64,000 bases of DNA from Streptomyces sp. NBC_01237 (lineage in GTDB: Bacteria > Actinomycetota > Actinomycetes > Streptomycetales > Streptomycetaceae). Under the pieces are notes generated by a model. It made no database searches. It was not told where the DNA came from and saw only the letters and a list, made by a program, of their open reading frames with translations. The stretch lies in assembly GCF_035917275.1 (NCBI RefSeq), contig NZ_CP108508.1, forward strand, positions 7,440,001 through 7,504,000, read 5' to 3'. Positions 1 through 7,747 of the stretch are shown piece by piece (positions within the stretch are counted from its first letter, which is position 1; each line of letters starts with the position of its first letter). A program made the translations under genes and the position numbers.

Positions 1-645
1 CTGACCAAGCTGCTGCCCGGTTCGGTCGTCGTCGGCGAGGAGGCGGTCCACGCCGACCCGGCGGTGTACGACGCGCTGGGCGGCGACGCGCCGGTGTGGA
101 TCGTCGACCCGGTCGACGGCACCCGCCAGTTCGTACGCGGGGAGACGGGCTTCTGCACACTCGTCGCGCTCGCGCACCACGGTGAGCTCCTCGCCTCCTG
201 GACGTACGCCGCGGCACTGGACGAGATGGCCGTCGCGGTACGCGGCCGGGGAGCCACGCTCAACGGCGTGCCGATACGGTCCGGCTCGCCCGCTCCGGGT
301 GCCGTCCTGAAGGTGGCGATGTCCCACCCCGACTACACCACCGACGCCCAGAAGCGGGCCCTCCTCGGCCTGCGCACCGACGGCATCGACGCCCGGCCCT
401 GCGGTTCGGCCGGCCTGGAGTACCTCGCCGTGGCCCGCGGTACGTCGGACGCGGTCGCCTTCAACTGGGAGTACGCCTGGGACCACGCGGCGGGCCTGCT
501 CCTGGTCACCGAGGCGGGCGGCACGCAGGCCACCCTGTCCGGCGCCCCCTTCCGTATCGCCGGCGGCAACGACCTGCCCTTCACCGCTGCCAGGGACGAG
601 GCCACCGCGCGGCGCATCCTCGACGCGCTGCGCACGAGCGCCTGA
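1..645 (+). CDS. Inositol monophosphatase family protein, 5' truncated by window edge
   Basis: The frame is open from base 1, so the start lies outside the window; 214 codons are visible. The Mg-dependent phosphatase signature is present: GEE at visible codons 12-14, DPVDGT at 36-41 (metal-binding acidic residues) and WDHAAG near the C-terminus, the family's second motif. Members hydrolyse inositol-1-phosphate, 3'-phosphoadenosine phosphate or, in actinobacteria, histidinol phosphate (HisN); the sequence here does not decide which. No operon partner is visible: 153 bases separate it from the next gene, on the same strand. Only the N-terminal cap (about 50 residues by family length) is missing. 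Confidence 0.9.
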   Translation: MTKLLPGSVVVGEEAVHADPAVYDALGGDAPVWIVDPVDGTRQFVRGETGFCTLVALAHHGELLASWTYAAALDEMAVAVRGRGATLNGVPIRSGSPAPGAVLKVAMSHPDYTTDAQKRALLGLRTDGIDARPCGSAGLEYLAVARGTSDAVAFNWEYAWDHAAGLLLVTEAGGTQATLSGAPFRIAGGNDLPFTAARDEATARRILDALRTSA

Positions 646-798
646 GCAGAGGACGGTGCCGGTCCGGGGACGAGCAACCGGCCGGACCGGCCCCGTCGGA
701 CGGATGCCGGGGCCGATGAGGGGCCACCCCCGGCCCCACTGTCCGAGGGGCCTCATATCCTGGGTTCCTTGCCCATCGGCTGACGAAGGAGTCCGAAG

Positions 799-2214
799 GT
801 GCCGTCGATGCTCGATGCTGTCGTCGTGGGGGCGGGCCCCAACGGACTGACCGCCGCAGTCGAACTGGCCCGCCGGGGCCTCGCCGTGGAGGTGTACGAG
901 GCGGCGGACCGCGTCGGCGGAGGCGCCCGCACCGAGGAGCTGACCCTCCCCGGTTTCCGGCACGACCCGTGCTCCGCCGTGCACCCGCTGGGTATCGGCT
1001 CACCCGCGTTCCGGCAGATGCCCCTGGCCCGCCACGGCCTGGAGTGGCTCCAGCCCGAACTGGCGCTCGCCCACCCCTTCCCCGACGGTACGGCCGCCGT
1101 GCTCGCCCGGTCGGTGGGGAGGAGCGCGATGTCGCTCGGGCCGCGGGACGCCGGGGCCTACCGTCGGCTCGTCGCCCCCTTCCTCGGCCACTGGGACACC
1201 CTCGCCGCCGACTTCCTGCGCACCCCGTGGGACGGGCTGCCCCGGGACCCGTACCGCCTGGCCCGGTTCGGCGCACTCGGACTGCAGCCCGCGACCTGGC
1301 TCTCCCGGCGCTTCGGCGGCGACCGGGCCCGAGGTCTCATCGCCGGGCTCGGCGCCCATGCCATAGCGCCGACCAGCGGATTCGCCACCGGGGCCATCGC
1401 CCTGGTCTTCGCGCTCGCCGCCCACGAGAACGGCTGGCCGGTGCCGCGCGGCGGCTCGCAGGCCATCTCCGACGCCCTCGCCTCGTACCTCCGCGAACAG
1501 GGCGGCACCATCCGCACCGGCATCGAGGTCAAGCGCCTGGACGAACTCCCGCCCGCCCGCGCCTATGTCTTCGACACCTCGCCGACCGCCCTGGCCCGGA
1601 TCGCCGGGCTCGGCGACACGTACCGCGGCTACCGCTACGGCGCCTCCGCCTTCAAGATCGACTACGCGCTGTCGGGCCCTGTCCCCTGGACCGCGGAGGA
1701 CGCCCGGCGCGCCGGCACGGTCCATATCGGGCCCACCGCGGGCGAGATCGACACCGCGCTGCGGGCCGCCGTGGAGGGCCGGGACCCGAGCGTTCCGTTC
1801 CTGATCACCGCACAGCCGAGCCTCATCGATCCGTCCAGAGCTCCCGAGGGCCGCCATGTCTTCTGGGTGTACGGGCACGTCCCGGCCGGGTGGCAGGGCG
1901 ACGCCACCGAGGTCATCGAGCGCCAACTGGAGCGTTTCGCCCCGGGGTTCCGTGATCTGGTGCTCGCCCGCGCCCTCTCCGGCCCTCCCCAACTCGCCGC
2001 GCGCAACGCCAATTACGTCGGCGGTGACATCGCCTGCGGGGCCTTCTCCGGACTCCAGACCCTGATCCGCCCCAAGCTCGCCCGTGTTCCCTACGCCACC
2101 GCCCGCCCGGCGGTCTTCCTCTGCTCCTCGGCCACTCCGCCGGGCCCCGGCGTGCACGGCATGTCGGGTCATCACGCGGCGAAGGCCGTCTGGCGTCGGC
2201 TGCGGTCCCGATGA
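799..2214 (+). CDS. Phytoene-dehydrogenase-like FAD/NAD(P)-dependent oxidoreductase
   Basis: 471 residues from a GTG start preceded by GAAGGAG seven bases upstream. A Rossmann dinucleotide motif GAGPNG lies at residues 11-16, followed by a typical acidic strand end (VYEAADR) and a GGGARTEEL stretch; the C-terminal end has the flavin-contact pattern [14 protein letters not shown]. This is the layout of the PYROXD2/CrtI-like amine-oxidase-fold family. No carotenoid genes are near, so a carotenoid role is not supported; the substrate is unknown. The stop overlaps the next start (ATGA at 2211-2214), so it is translationally coupled to an acetyltransferase. Confidence 0.88.
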   Translation: MPSMLDAVVVGAGPNGLTAAVELARRGLAVEVYEAADRVGGGARTEELTLPGFRHDPCSAVHPLGIGSPAFRQMPLARHGLEWLQPELALAHPFPDGTAAVLARSVGRSAMSLGPRDAGAYRRLVAPFLGHWDTLAADFLRTPWDGLPRDPYRLARFGALGLQPATWLSRRFGGDRARGLIAGLGAHAIAPTSGFATGAIALVFALAAHENGWPVPRGGSQAISDALASYLREQGGTIRTGIEVKRLDELPPARAYVFDTSPTALARIAGLGDTYRGYRYGASAFKIDYALSGPVPWTAEDARRAGTVHIGPTAGEIDTALRAAVEGRDPSVPFLITAQPSLIDPSRAPEGRHVFWVYGHVPAGWQGDATEVIERQLERFAPGFRDLVLARALSGPPQLAARNANYVGGDIACGAFSGLQTLIRPKLARVPYATARPAVFLCSSATPPGPGVHGMSGHHAAKAVWRRLRSR

Positions 2215-2723
2215 GCGCGGGAGTGGGGCCCTCGGCGGGCCGCGTCGTGCTGGCACTGTTGGTACGTGACCTGACGTACGCGGACCTGGTGTCGTGCGGG
2301 TGGTCGGGGTCCCCCCACCATCTGACCGGCGTGGCGAAGCAGATCGAGCGTGCCCGGCTGGGTGAGGTCGACTACCTGGCGATCTGCCCGGCATCGGACA
2401 TCCCCGTGGCGAAGGGCGGCATCGACTATCTGGTCAAGGAGGGCGCCGGGACGCTCTGGCAGCTCGCTGTGCACCCCGCGTTGCAGTCGTGCGGCATCGG
2501 TACGTTCCTCGTCCAAGCCGCCGAACTGCGGATCAGGGAACGCGGTCTGCGGCGTAGCGAACTGGCGGTGGAGGAGAGCAACCCCCGCGCACGGGCGCTC
2601 TACGAGCGACTGGGCTACGTCGCCTACGACCGGCAGCCGGATTCGTGGGAGGAGCGCGCCCCGGACGGATCGCCGCGCCGCTACGAAACGATGTGCACGT
2701 TGATGCGGAAGACACTCCCGTAG
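2211..2723 (+). CDS. GNAT family N-acetyltransferase
   Basis: 170 residues. The acetyl-CoA pocket is seen as [18 protein letters not shown] (beta4 then the Q/RxxGxG/A loop, here QSCGIG) and the C-terminal [15 protein letters not shown] motif, the hallmark of GNAT enzymes. The start codon overlaps the stop of the FAD oxidoreductase by four bases, so the two are one transcription unit. The substrate cannot be told. The 230-base gap downstream is strongly G-rich and holds a quadruplex-type run. Confidence 0.88.
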   Translation: MSAGVGPSAGRVVLALLVRDLTYADLVSCGWSGSPHHLTGVAKQIERARLGEVDYLAICPASDIPVAKGGIDYLVKEGAGTLWQLAVHPALQSCGIGTFLVQAAELRIRERGLRRSELAVEESNPRARALYERLGYVAYDRQPDSWEERAPDGSPRRYETMCTLMRKTLP

Positions 2724-2809
2724 CTGCGGGCGGCCGACAGCCGGGGGGCCGGCGGCCAGGAGGGCAAGGCGGCCGGGCAGGCGGCCGACGGCCGGGCGGG
2801 GCGGCAACC

Positions 2810-2828
2810 GGGGCAGGGCAGGGCGGGG
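2810..2828 (+). other. G-quadruplex-type motif
   Basis: Four G runs with one- or two-base loops (GGGG-CA-GGG-CA-GGG-C-GGGG) on the plus strand, inside a G-rich, T-poor gap (2724-2953) made of imperfect GGCGGCCGAC/GCCGGG repeats. It lies about 125 bases before the next start codon and could fold in DNA or in the mRNA leader. Function is inference only. Confidence 0.55.
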
Positions 2829-2953
2829 TTGCGTGCGGGTCGGCATGCAGGGCGGCGGCGGCCCGGAGCCGCCCGGCCGGCGCCACTCGCCACGCGCTCC
2901 GGGCTTCCGCGAAAATATCGGCGGCCGTCCACCGCCCGCCCTACGATCCACGC

Positions 2954-3904
2954 ATGCTGTTTCGCCAGATGTTACGGATGGCCATGGTTCTCGCGGTGGC
3001 ACTCGCGGTGACCCTTCCCGGCGTGATCGAGCACGGTACGGGGACCGCGCGCGCCGAGGGAAGCCGACAACCGCACGACCGGCAACTGCTCTTCTTCAAC
3101 CACGCCTACGGGGTGTTCGACCGGGAGACCGCCGACGCCATCGAACACTCCGACTACCTCCGGGACTTCGCCAACTTCCAGGTCCGCACCACCACCGGCG
3201 CCGATGGACAGATCTGGACCGGCCGCTATCTGATGGGCCGTGAGACGTATCTCGAACTGTTCGGAGTGGGCGATCTGCCCGGCCAGGACGGCACCCTCGG
3301 ATCGGCCGGGACGGGCGTCTCGACCGAGCGGTCCGGAGACCTGACGACGGTGATCCAGCGGCTGCGGGACCAGGGCATCACCGACCCCGTCGAGTTCCGC
3401 CAGACACGTGACTTCGGCGACGGTGTCCCGGTGCCCTGGTTCGACGCCGTCTTCACCTCCGCCCAGTACGACGCGTTCGGGGCCTGGGGGATGGAGTACC
3501 TGCCGGAGTACTTCGCCGACCCGCGCGGCAACACCGAGCCGGCCTCCTACCCCGGTGACGTCGGCCGGGAGCGCTACCTCTCCGACGACTACCGCGGCCA
3601 TCTGATGCGCGACGTGGTGTCCATCCGCCTCGCGGTCACGGAAGGGGACCTGGACCGCACGGTGCCGTTGCTGCGGGCGGGCGGGTTCGTCGTCCGGACC
3701 GAGCCGGACGGGGGAGTCGTCGCCGTACGCGGGGGCACCGAGATCCGCCTCGACGCCGTCGCGCGCGACCGGGCGGGCCTGCGAAAGGTCGAGCTGTCGT
3801 TGAACCGGCCCGTGGCGGAACGGCACACCGAGCGGATCGGCCGGTCGACCCTCGTCGTCGGCCCGGGAAGCCGTGCCGTGTGGACCTTCGGCGACGGGGC
3901 GTAG
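2954..3904 (+). CDS. Secreted DUF5829-like protein with an early TTA codon
   Basis: 316 residues from ATG 2954. Residues 1-34 form a signal peptide: basic start (FRQMLRM), hydrophobic core (VLAVALAVTLPGVI) and a TARAEG cleavage region. The mature part (LLFFNHAYGVFDRETADAI, then paired substrate-like halves ending in GGTEIRL and a trailing beta region) matches what I recall as DUF5829, a Streptomyces family of unknown function that looks distantly like the vicinal-oxygen-chelate fold. Codon 7 is TTA (2972-2974), rare in Streptomyces and read by the bldA tRNA. No Shine-Dalgarno is visible; in-frame ATGs at 2969 and 2978 are alternative starts, and the last would remove the TTA. Confidence 0.75.
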   Translation: MLFRQMLRMAMVLAVALAVTLPGVIEHGTGTARAEGSRQPHDRQLLFFNHAYGVFDRETADAIEHSDYLRDFANFQVRTTTGADGQIWTGRYLMGRETYLELFGVGDLPGQDGTLGSAGTGVSTERSGDLTTVIQRLRDQGITDPVEFRQTRDFGDGVPVPWFDAVFTSAQYDAFGAWGMEYLPEYFADPRGNTEPASYPGDVGRERYLSDDYRGHLMRDVVSIRLAVTEGDLDRTVPLLRAGGFVVRTEPDGGVVAVRGGTEIRLDAVARDRAGLRKVELSLNRPVAERHTERIGRSTLVVGPGSRAVWTFGDGA

Positions 3905-3918
3905 GGGTCCCGCGCCCC

Positions 3919-4026
3919 TTGAACCCGGAGGTATAGGGAGCCCGCGGCCTCGCACCGGAGGCGTCGGGCTCGCACCCCCCTGAACCCGGAGGCGTAGAGG
4001 GCTCGTGCCCCGCACCCGGAGGCGTG
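3919..4026. repeat. Degenerate intergenic repeats after the DUF5829 gene
   Basis: Imperfect copies of CCCGGAGGCGTAGAGGGCTCG, spaced about 25-45 bases apart, fill most of this stretch. They have no start codon or codon bias. They precede the terminator at 4067-4106 and look like local slippage products. Confidence 0.5.
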
Positions 4027-4066
4027 GGGGCCCGCATCCGCCCCGCCCCGCCCCGTCCGGAGCAGA

Positions 4067-4106
4067 ACATGGCAGGCGCCCGCGCTTTCGTGGGCGCCTG
4101 CCATGT
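4067..4106. terminator. Strong hairpin terminator
   Basis: A perfect 15-base-pair inverted repeat (arms 4067-4081 and 4092-4106, starting ACATGGCAGGCG) with a ten-base loop, lying 160 bases after the DUF5829 stop. It has no U tract, as is usual for Streptomyces terminators. It should isolate the DUF5829 gene from the repair genes downstream. Confidence 0.7.
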
Positions 4107-4200
4107 CACCGTTCACACGCCTGCCATGTCACCCTTCACACAGCCGCCGTGTCCCCCCTTCGGACAGCTGCTATGTCACCTTCCACACAGCCGCCGTGTC
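4097..4200. repeat. Direct repeats in the leader of the Ada-AlkA gene
   Basis: Three imperfect copies of GCCTGCCATGTCACCSTTCACAC (about 4097, 4120 and 4163), the last two followed by AGCCGCCGTGTC. They fill the region 70-170 bases before the Ada-AlkA start. The first copy shares its left end with the terminator arm. They may be regulator sites or slippage copies. I found no clear match to the E. coli Ada box. The rest of 3905-4269 holds nothing else I recognise. Confidence 0.5.
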
Positions 4201-4269
4201 GCATTTCCGCGCAACCTTGATGTCGGATTTCCGCCAGCCCTGCCCTCGCCGGTGACCGATGCTTGAACC

Positions 4270-5742
4270 ATGCACACCGACACCGAGCGCTGCGTGCGGG
4301 CGGTCCAGTCCAAGGACGCCCGCTTCGACGGCTGGTTCTTCACCGCGGTCCTCACCACCCGGATCTACTGCCGTCCCAGCTGCCCCGTCGTACCGCCCAA
4401 GGTCCGCAACATGACCTTCTACCCCAGCGCCGCCGCCTGTCAGCAGGCCGGATTCCGGGCCTGCAAGCGCTGCCGGCCCGACACCAGCCCCGGCTCCCCG
4501 GAGTGGAACGCCCGCGCCGACTCGGTGGCCCGTGCCATGCGACTCATCCAGGACGGGGTCGTCGACCGTGAGGGCGTACCGGGTCTCGCGGCCCGGCTCG
4601 GCTACTCCGCCCGGCAGATCGAGCGCCAGCTCCTCGCCGAGCTGGGCGCCGGACCCCTGGCCCTGGCCCGCGCCCAGCGGGCCCAGACCGCCCGCCTGCT
4701 CATCGAGACCACCGCGCTCCCCATGGCCGAGGTGGCGTTCGCCGCCGGTTTCGCCTCCATCCGCACCTTCAACGACACCGTCCGCGAGGTCTTCGCCCTC
4801 GCCCCCGGCGAACTGCGCACCCGGGCCGCCCGGGGGCCCAAGGCGCCCGCCACCCCCGGCGTCATCGCGCTGCGGCTGCCGTACCGGGCCCCGCTCAACC
4901 CCAGCAACCTCTTCGGGCACCTCGCCGCGACCGCCGTGCCCGGCGTCGAGGAATGGCGCGACGGCGCCTACCGCCGCACGCTCACCCTCCCGTACGGGCA
5001 CGGCATCGTCGCCCTGGCCCCGCAGTCCGACCACATCGCCTGCCGGCTCTCCCTCACCGACCCGCGCGATCTCACGCTCGCCATCAGCCGCTGCCGCTGG
5101 CTGCTCGACCTGGACGCCGATCCGGTCGCCGTCGACGAGCAGCTGCGCACCGACCCGCTGCTCGCCCCGCTGGTCGACAAGGCCCCGGGAAGGCGTGTGC
5201 CGCGCACCGTCGACGCGGCGGAGTTCGCCGTACGGGCGGTGCTCGGCCAACAGGTCTCCACCGCCGCCGCCCGTACCCACGCGGCCCGGCTGGTCACCGC
5301 CCACGGTGTCCCCGTCGAGGACCCCGAGGGGGGCCTGACCCACCTCTTCCCCACCCCGGAGGCGCTGGCGGGGCTCGACCCCGAGTCGCTCGCCCTGCCC
5401 CGCAGCCGCCGTACCACCCTCACCACGCTCGTCACCGCCCTCGCCGACGGATCGCTGCGCCTGGGCAACGACAGCGACTGGGGCAGGTCCCGAGCGGAAC
5501 TCACCGCACTGCCCGGCTTCGGCCCCTGGACGGTCGAGGTGATCGCCATGCGGGCCCTCGGCGACCCGGACGCCTTCCTGCCCACCGATCTCGGCATCCG
5601 CAGGGCGGCGGAGCGGCTCGGTCTCCCCGCCACCCCCGCCGCCCTCACCGCACGCGCCGCGGACTGGCGGCCCTGGCGGGCGTACGCGGTCCAGTACCTG
5701 TGGACCGTTGACGACCACCCCATCAACCACCTGCCCGCCTGA
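4270..5742 (+). CDS. alkA: Ada-type methyltransferase/AraC domain fused to AlkA 3-methyladenine DNA glycosylase
   Basis: 490 residues with three parts. Residues 1-75 are the Ada zinc-binding phosphotriester-repair domain with all four cysteines (C34 in YCRPSC, C38, and C65/C68 in ACKRC). Residues about 80-185 are an AraC helix-turn-helix pair. From about 200 on comes AlkA: its N-terminal domain, then a helix-hairpin-helix (LPGFGPWTVEVIAM) and the catalytic aspartate D440 in FLPTDLGIRR. Methylation of the first cysteine cluster is known to turn Ada proteins into activators, so this protein probably senses methylation damage, activates its own operon and excises 3-methylpurines. Ogt follows 21 bases downstream on the same transcript. 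Confidence 0.93.
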   Translation: MHTDTERCVRAVQSKDARFDGWFFTAVLTTRIYCRPSCPVVPPKVRNMTFYPSAAACQQAGFRACKRCRPDTSPGSPEWNARADSVARAMRLIQDGVVDREGVPGLAARLGYSARQIERQLLAELGAGPLALARAQRAQTARLLIETTALPMAEVAFAAGFASIRTFNDTVREVFALAPGELRTRAARGPKAPATPGVIALRLPYRAPLNPSNLFGHLAATAVPGVEEWRDGAYRRTLTLPYGHGIVALAPQSDHIACRLSLTDPRDLTLAISRCRWLLDLDADPVAVDEQLRTDPLLAPLVDKAPGRRVPRTVDAAEFAVRAVLGQQVSTAAARTHAARLVTAHGVPVEDPEGGLTHLFPTPEALAGLDPESLALPRSRRTTLTTLVTALADGSLRLGNDSDWGRSRAELTALPGFGPWTVEVIAMRALGDPDAFLPTDLGIRRAAERLGLPATPAALTARAADWRPWRAYAVQYLWTVDDHPINHLPA

Positions 5743-5763
5743 CCGCGAAAGGACCCCCACCCC

Positions 5764-6282
5764 ATGTCTGCCGACCACGCGGAGACCAAGCGGTACACGG
5801 TCACCGACAGCCCGTACGGCCCCCTGACGCTCGTCGCCACGGACGGTGTCCTGTCCGCCATCTATATGACCGGGCAGCGCCACCGCCCCCCGGAGGAGAC
5901 CTTCGGCGAGCCCGACCCGCGCCCGTTCCCCGAGGTGATCCGCCAGTTGGACGCGTACTTCGCGGGCGAGCTGACCGAGTTCGACCTGCCGCTGCGGCTG
6001 GCCGGAACCCCGTTCCAGCAGAGTGTCTGGGCCGAGCTGCTGAAGATCCCGTACGGAGAGACCCGCTCCTACGGCGAACTGGCCGAACAGCTCGGCAAGC
6101 CCGGCGCCTCCCGGGCGGTCGGCCTCGCCAACGGCAAGAATCCGGTCTCGATCGTCGTCCCGTGCCACCGGGTCATCGGTGCGTCGGGCAGCCTCACCGG
6201 ATACGGCGGTGGGCTCGACCGCAAGCAGCGGCTGCTCGCCTTCGAGAACGGTACGGAGATCGACGTACCGGCGCTGTTCTGA
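5764..6282 (+). CDS. ogt: Methylated-DNA-protein-cysteine S-methyltransferase
   Basis: 172 residues, normal length for Ogt. The acceptor cysteine is C134 in the invariant PCHRVIG motif; upstream are [17 protein letters not shown] and [12 protein letters not shown], the DNA-binding wing and asparagine hinge. It removes methyl or alkyl groups from O6-guanine and O4-thymine by irreversible self-alkylation. Placed directly behind the Ada-AlkA fusion, it completes a two-gene adaptive-response operon in which the pieces of E. coli Ada are split and re-fused. Confidence 0.95.
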   Translation: MSADHAETKRYTVTDSPYGPLTLVATDGVLSAIYMTGQRHRPPEETFGEPDPRPFPEVIRQLDAYFAGELTEFDLPLRLAGTPFQQSVWAELLKIPYGETRSYGELAEQLGKPGASRAVGLANGKNPVSIVVPCHRVIGASGSLTGYGGGLDRKQRLLAFENGTEIDVPALF

Positions 6283-6356
6283 CCAGCCCCCCACGGGACG
6301 GCCCGGCGGCGGGAGCCGGGCCGCTCGGCCCCGGCTCCCGCCGCACGCTTGCCGCG

Positions 6357-6941
6357 TCAGGCGGTGAAGATCTCCACGACCGACCAGATGGCGAGGCCGA
6401 GCATGCAGAAGCCGCCGATGCGCTGAACGGTCTTCAGCGGCACCCGCTTGGCGATGAAGCGGCCCGCCAGCAGTGCCAGCGCGGAGACGGACATCAGGGC
6501 GGCGGCGGAACCGATCGCCGTGGACCAGGTGCCGTTGCTCGCTGCGAGGTTGGCGGTGGTGATCTGGGTGAGGTCGCCCCATTCGCTGATGAAGACCGCC
6601 ATGAACGCGGTCGAGTAGACCGGCCAGAAGCCCGTGACGGTCTTGACCTCGCCGTCCTCCTCGTCGTCGCCGCTCCCGCTGCGCAGCAGCATGAACGCAC
6701 CGAACGCGAAGAGCGAGGCCGAGACCAGCTTGACGATCCAGTCGGGCAGCAGCCCGATCAGGCTGCCGGCACCGACCGCGATGGCCACATGCACGATGAA
6801 CGCGGACGAGGTGCCGAACCAGACGTAGAGCGGACGCATGCGCGTGCCCATGGCCAGCGAGGCGAACATCGTCTTGTCGGGGAGCTCCGCGAGGAAGATC
6901 AGCCCGAAGGCGGTAAGGATCGCCAGTGGGTCGAGATGCAT
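6357..6941 (-). CDS. TMEM165/GDT1-family membrane protein, likely Mn2+ exporter
   Basis: 194 residues from ATG 6941. The two signature repeats of the UPF0016/GDT1 family are intact: ELPDKT at residues 19-24 and EWGDLT at 120-125, each in a hydrophobic helix; about six membrane segments in all, with an acidic linker (GSGDDEEDGEVK) between the halves. GDT1 proteins move Mn2+ or Ca2+ out of the cytoplasm. The leader carries a yybP-ykoY riboswitch, which senses Mn2+, so a manganese-efflux role is well supported. The gene is monocistronic and convergent with ogt. Confidence 0.92.
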   Translation of the reverse strand: MHLDPLAILTAFGLIFLAELPDKTMFASLAMGTRMRPLYVWFGTSSAFIVHVAIAVGAGSLIGLLPDWIVKLVSASLFAFGAFMLLRSGSGDDEEDGEVKTVTGFWPVYSTAFMAVFISEWGDLTQITTANLAASNGTWSTAIGSAAALMSVSALALLAGRFIAKRVPLKTVQRIGGFCMLGLAIWSVVEIFTA

Positions 6942-7023
6942 TCCGGGTGGCTTTCTGTTGAGAGCCGGGCCCCGGGTCTCGCGAAGCGCCGTTCGGGCTT
7001 TTCGGAGGACCACTCGGCCCGGC

Positions 7024-7058
7024 ATGACGGCAGCGCCCGCAGGGCGCGGGCGTGTCAT
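7024..7058 (-). terminator. Hairpin just after the riboswitch, possible expression platform
   Basis: On the minus strand the aptamer is followed at once by a hairpin: outer arms ATGAC/GTCAT (7024-7028 and 7054-7058) and a GC stem (7035-7040 with 7046-7051). It overlaps the 3' flank of the aptamer and lies 83 bases before the start codon, so it could act as the switched terminator. No U tract is present; the switching role is inference. Confidence 0.4.
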
Positions 7059-7170
7059 ACCTGACCGAAGGTCTCGCCCGCCCGTAAGCATCTACGAGCC
7101 CGGCCACCGGGAACCCGAGGGCTCCAGTGTGTCGACGACCGGTTTGCGGGGCTACTCCCCTTCGCAGCCA
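7055..7170 (-). ncRNA. yybP-ykoY manganese riboswitch
   Basis: Read on the minus strand, the 5' box CGAAGGGGAGUAGCC (7150-7164) and the 3' box GGGCGAGACCUUCGGUCAGG (7060-7079) are the two conserved internal-loop strands of the yybP-ykoY class (Rfam RF00080). CGAAGG pairs with CCUUCG to form P1, and the variable arm lies between. TAATGT just upstream (7171-7176 region) could be the -10, placing the transcript start at the aptamer edge. The class binds Mn2+ and switches on Mn exporters; here it precedes a GDT1 gene, the expected partner. Confidence 0.9.
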
Positions 7171-7278
7171 TCAACATTACCCCACCGGGTCCGCCGGGGG
7201 TGTAGCTGTTCGAGGCGGAGGGCGCTCGGTAGAGTCGCCGGTGATCATCAGCGCCCGTCACGACCGGAAGTGCCCCGC

Positions 7279-7683
7279 ATGAGCCGACGCCCCCGCAAGG
7301 CCGCCCCCGCCGAGGGCCCGCCCCGGCCCACCGTCAGTGTCTGCCGGGGCTGCTGCTGCGGGACGGAGAAGATCCCCGGCGTGGACCATGCCGGGCAGCT
7401 CGCCCAGTTGCGGGAATCCCTCGGCCCCGCCGCCACGGTGCGTGCGGTGGAGTGCCTGGACGCCTGTGAGCAGGGCAATGTCATCGTCGTCCAGCCCTCG
7501 TCCGACGGCCGGCGGGCCGGGGGCCGCCCGGTCTGGCTCGGTCTGGTCAACGACCCGGACGCCGTGGCGGACATCGCGACCTGGGCGGCGGCGGGCGGGC
7601 CGGGGCTCGCGGACGCTCCGGAGATCCTCGACCTGTACGTCTTCAAGCCCTCGCGCCGCGTCCAGGCGGAACTCGACCACTAG
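7279..7683 (+). CDS. (2Fe-2S) ferredoxin-like protein
   Basis: 134 residues from ATG 7279, with GGAAG nine bases upstream; an in-frame GTG at 7270 is the alternative. Cysteine pattern CRGCCCG near residue 22 and CLDAC near residue 60 is that of thioredoxin-fold 2Fe-2S ferredoxins. The rest ends in a conserved DLYVFKPSRRVQAEL tail. Redox partner unknown. Its promoter region is shared, back to back, with the manganese-riboswitch transcript. Confidence 0.85.
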   Translation: MSRRPRKAAPAEGPPRPTVSVCRGCCCGTEKIPGVDHAGQLAQLRESLGPAATVRAVECLDACEQGNVIVVQPSSDGRRAGGRPVWLGLVNDPDAVADIATWAAAGGPGLADAPEILDLYVFKPSRRVQAELDH

Positions 7684-7747
7684 CCCGTATCCGAGAGCCG
7701 TGGCCGCGGCCGTGTCCGCGATGCCCCGGTCGCCGCGCGTGCGGGTG

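Noticed and set aside
4171..7107. Minus-strand open frame of 978 codons under the alkA-ogt-GDT1 region
   Set aside because: It is a high-GC shadow of the real genes: Arg/Gly-rich composition with no domain, and it covers two genes with perfect motifs.
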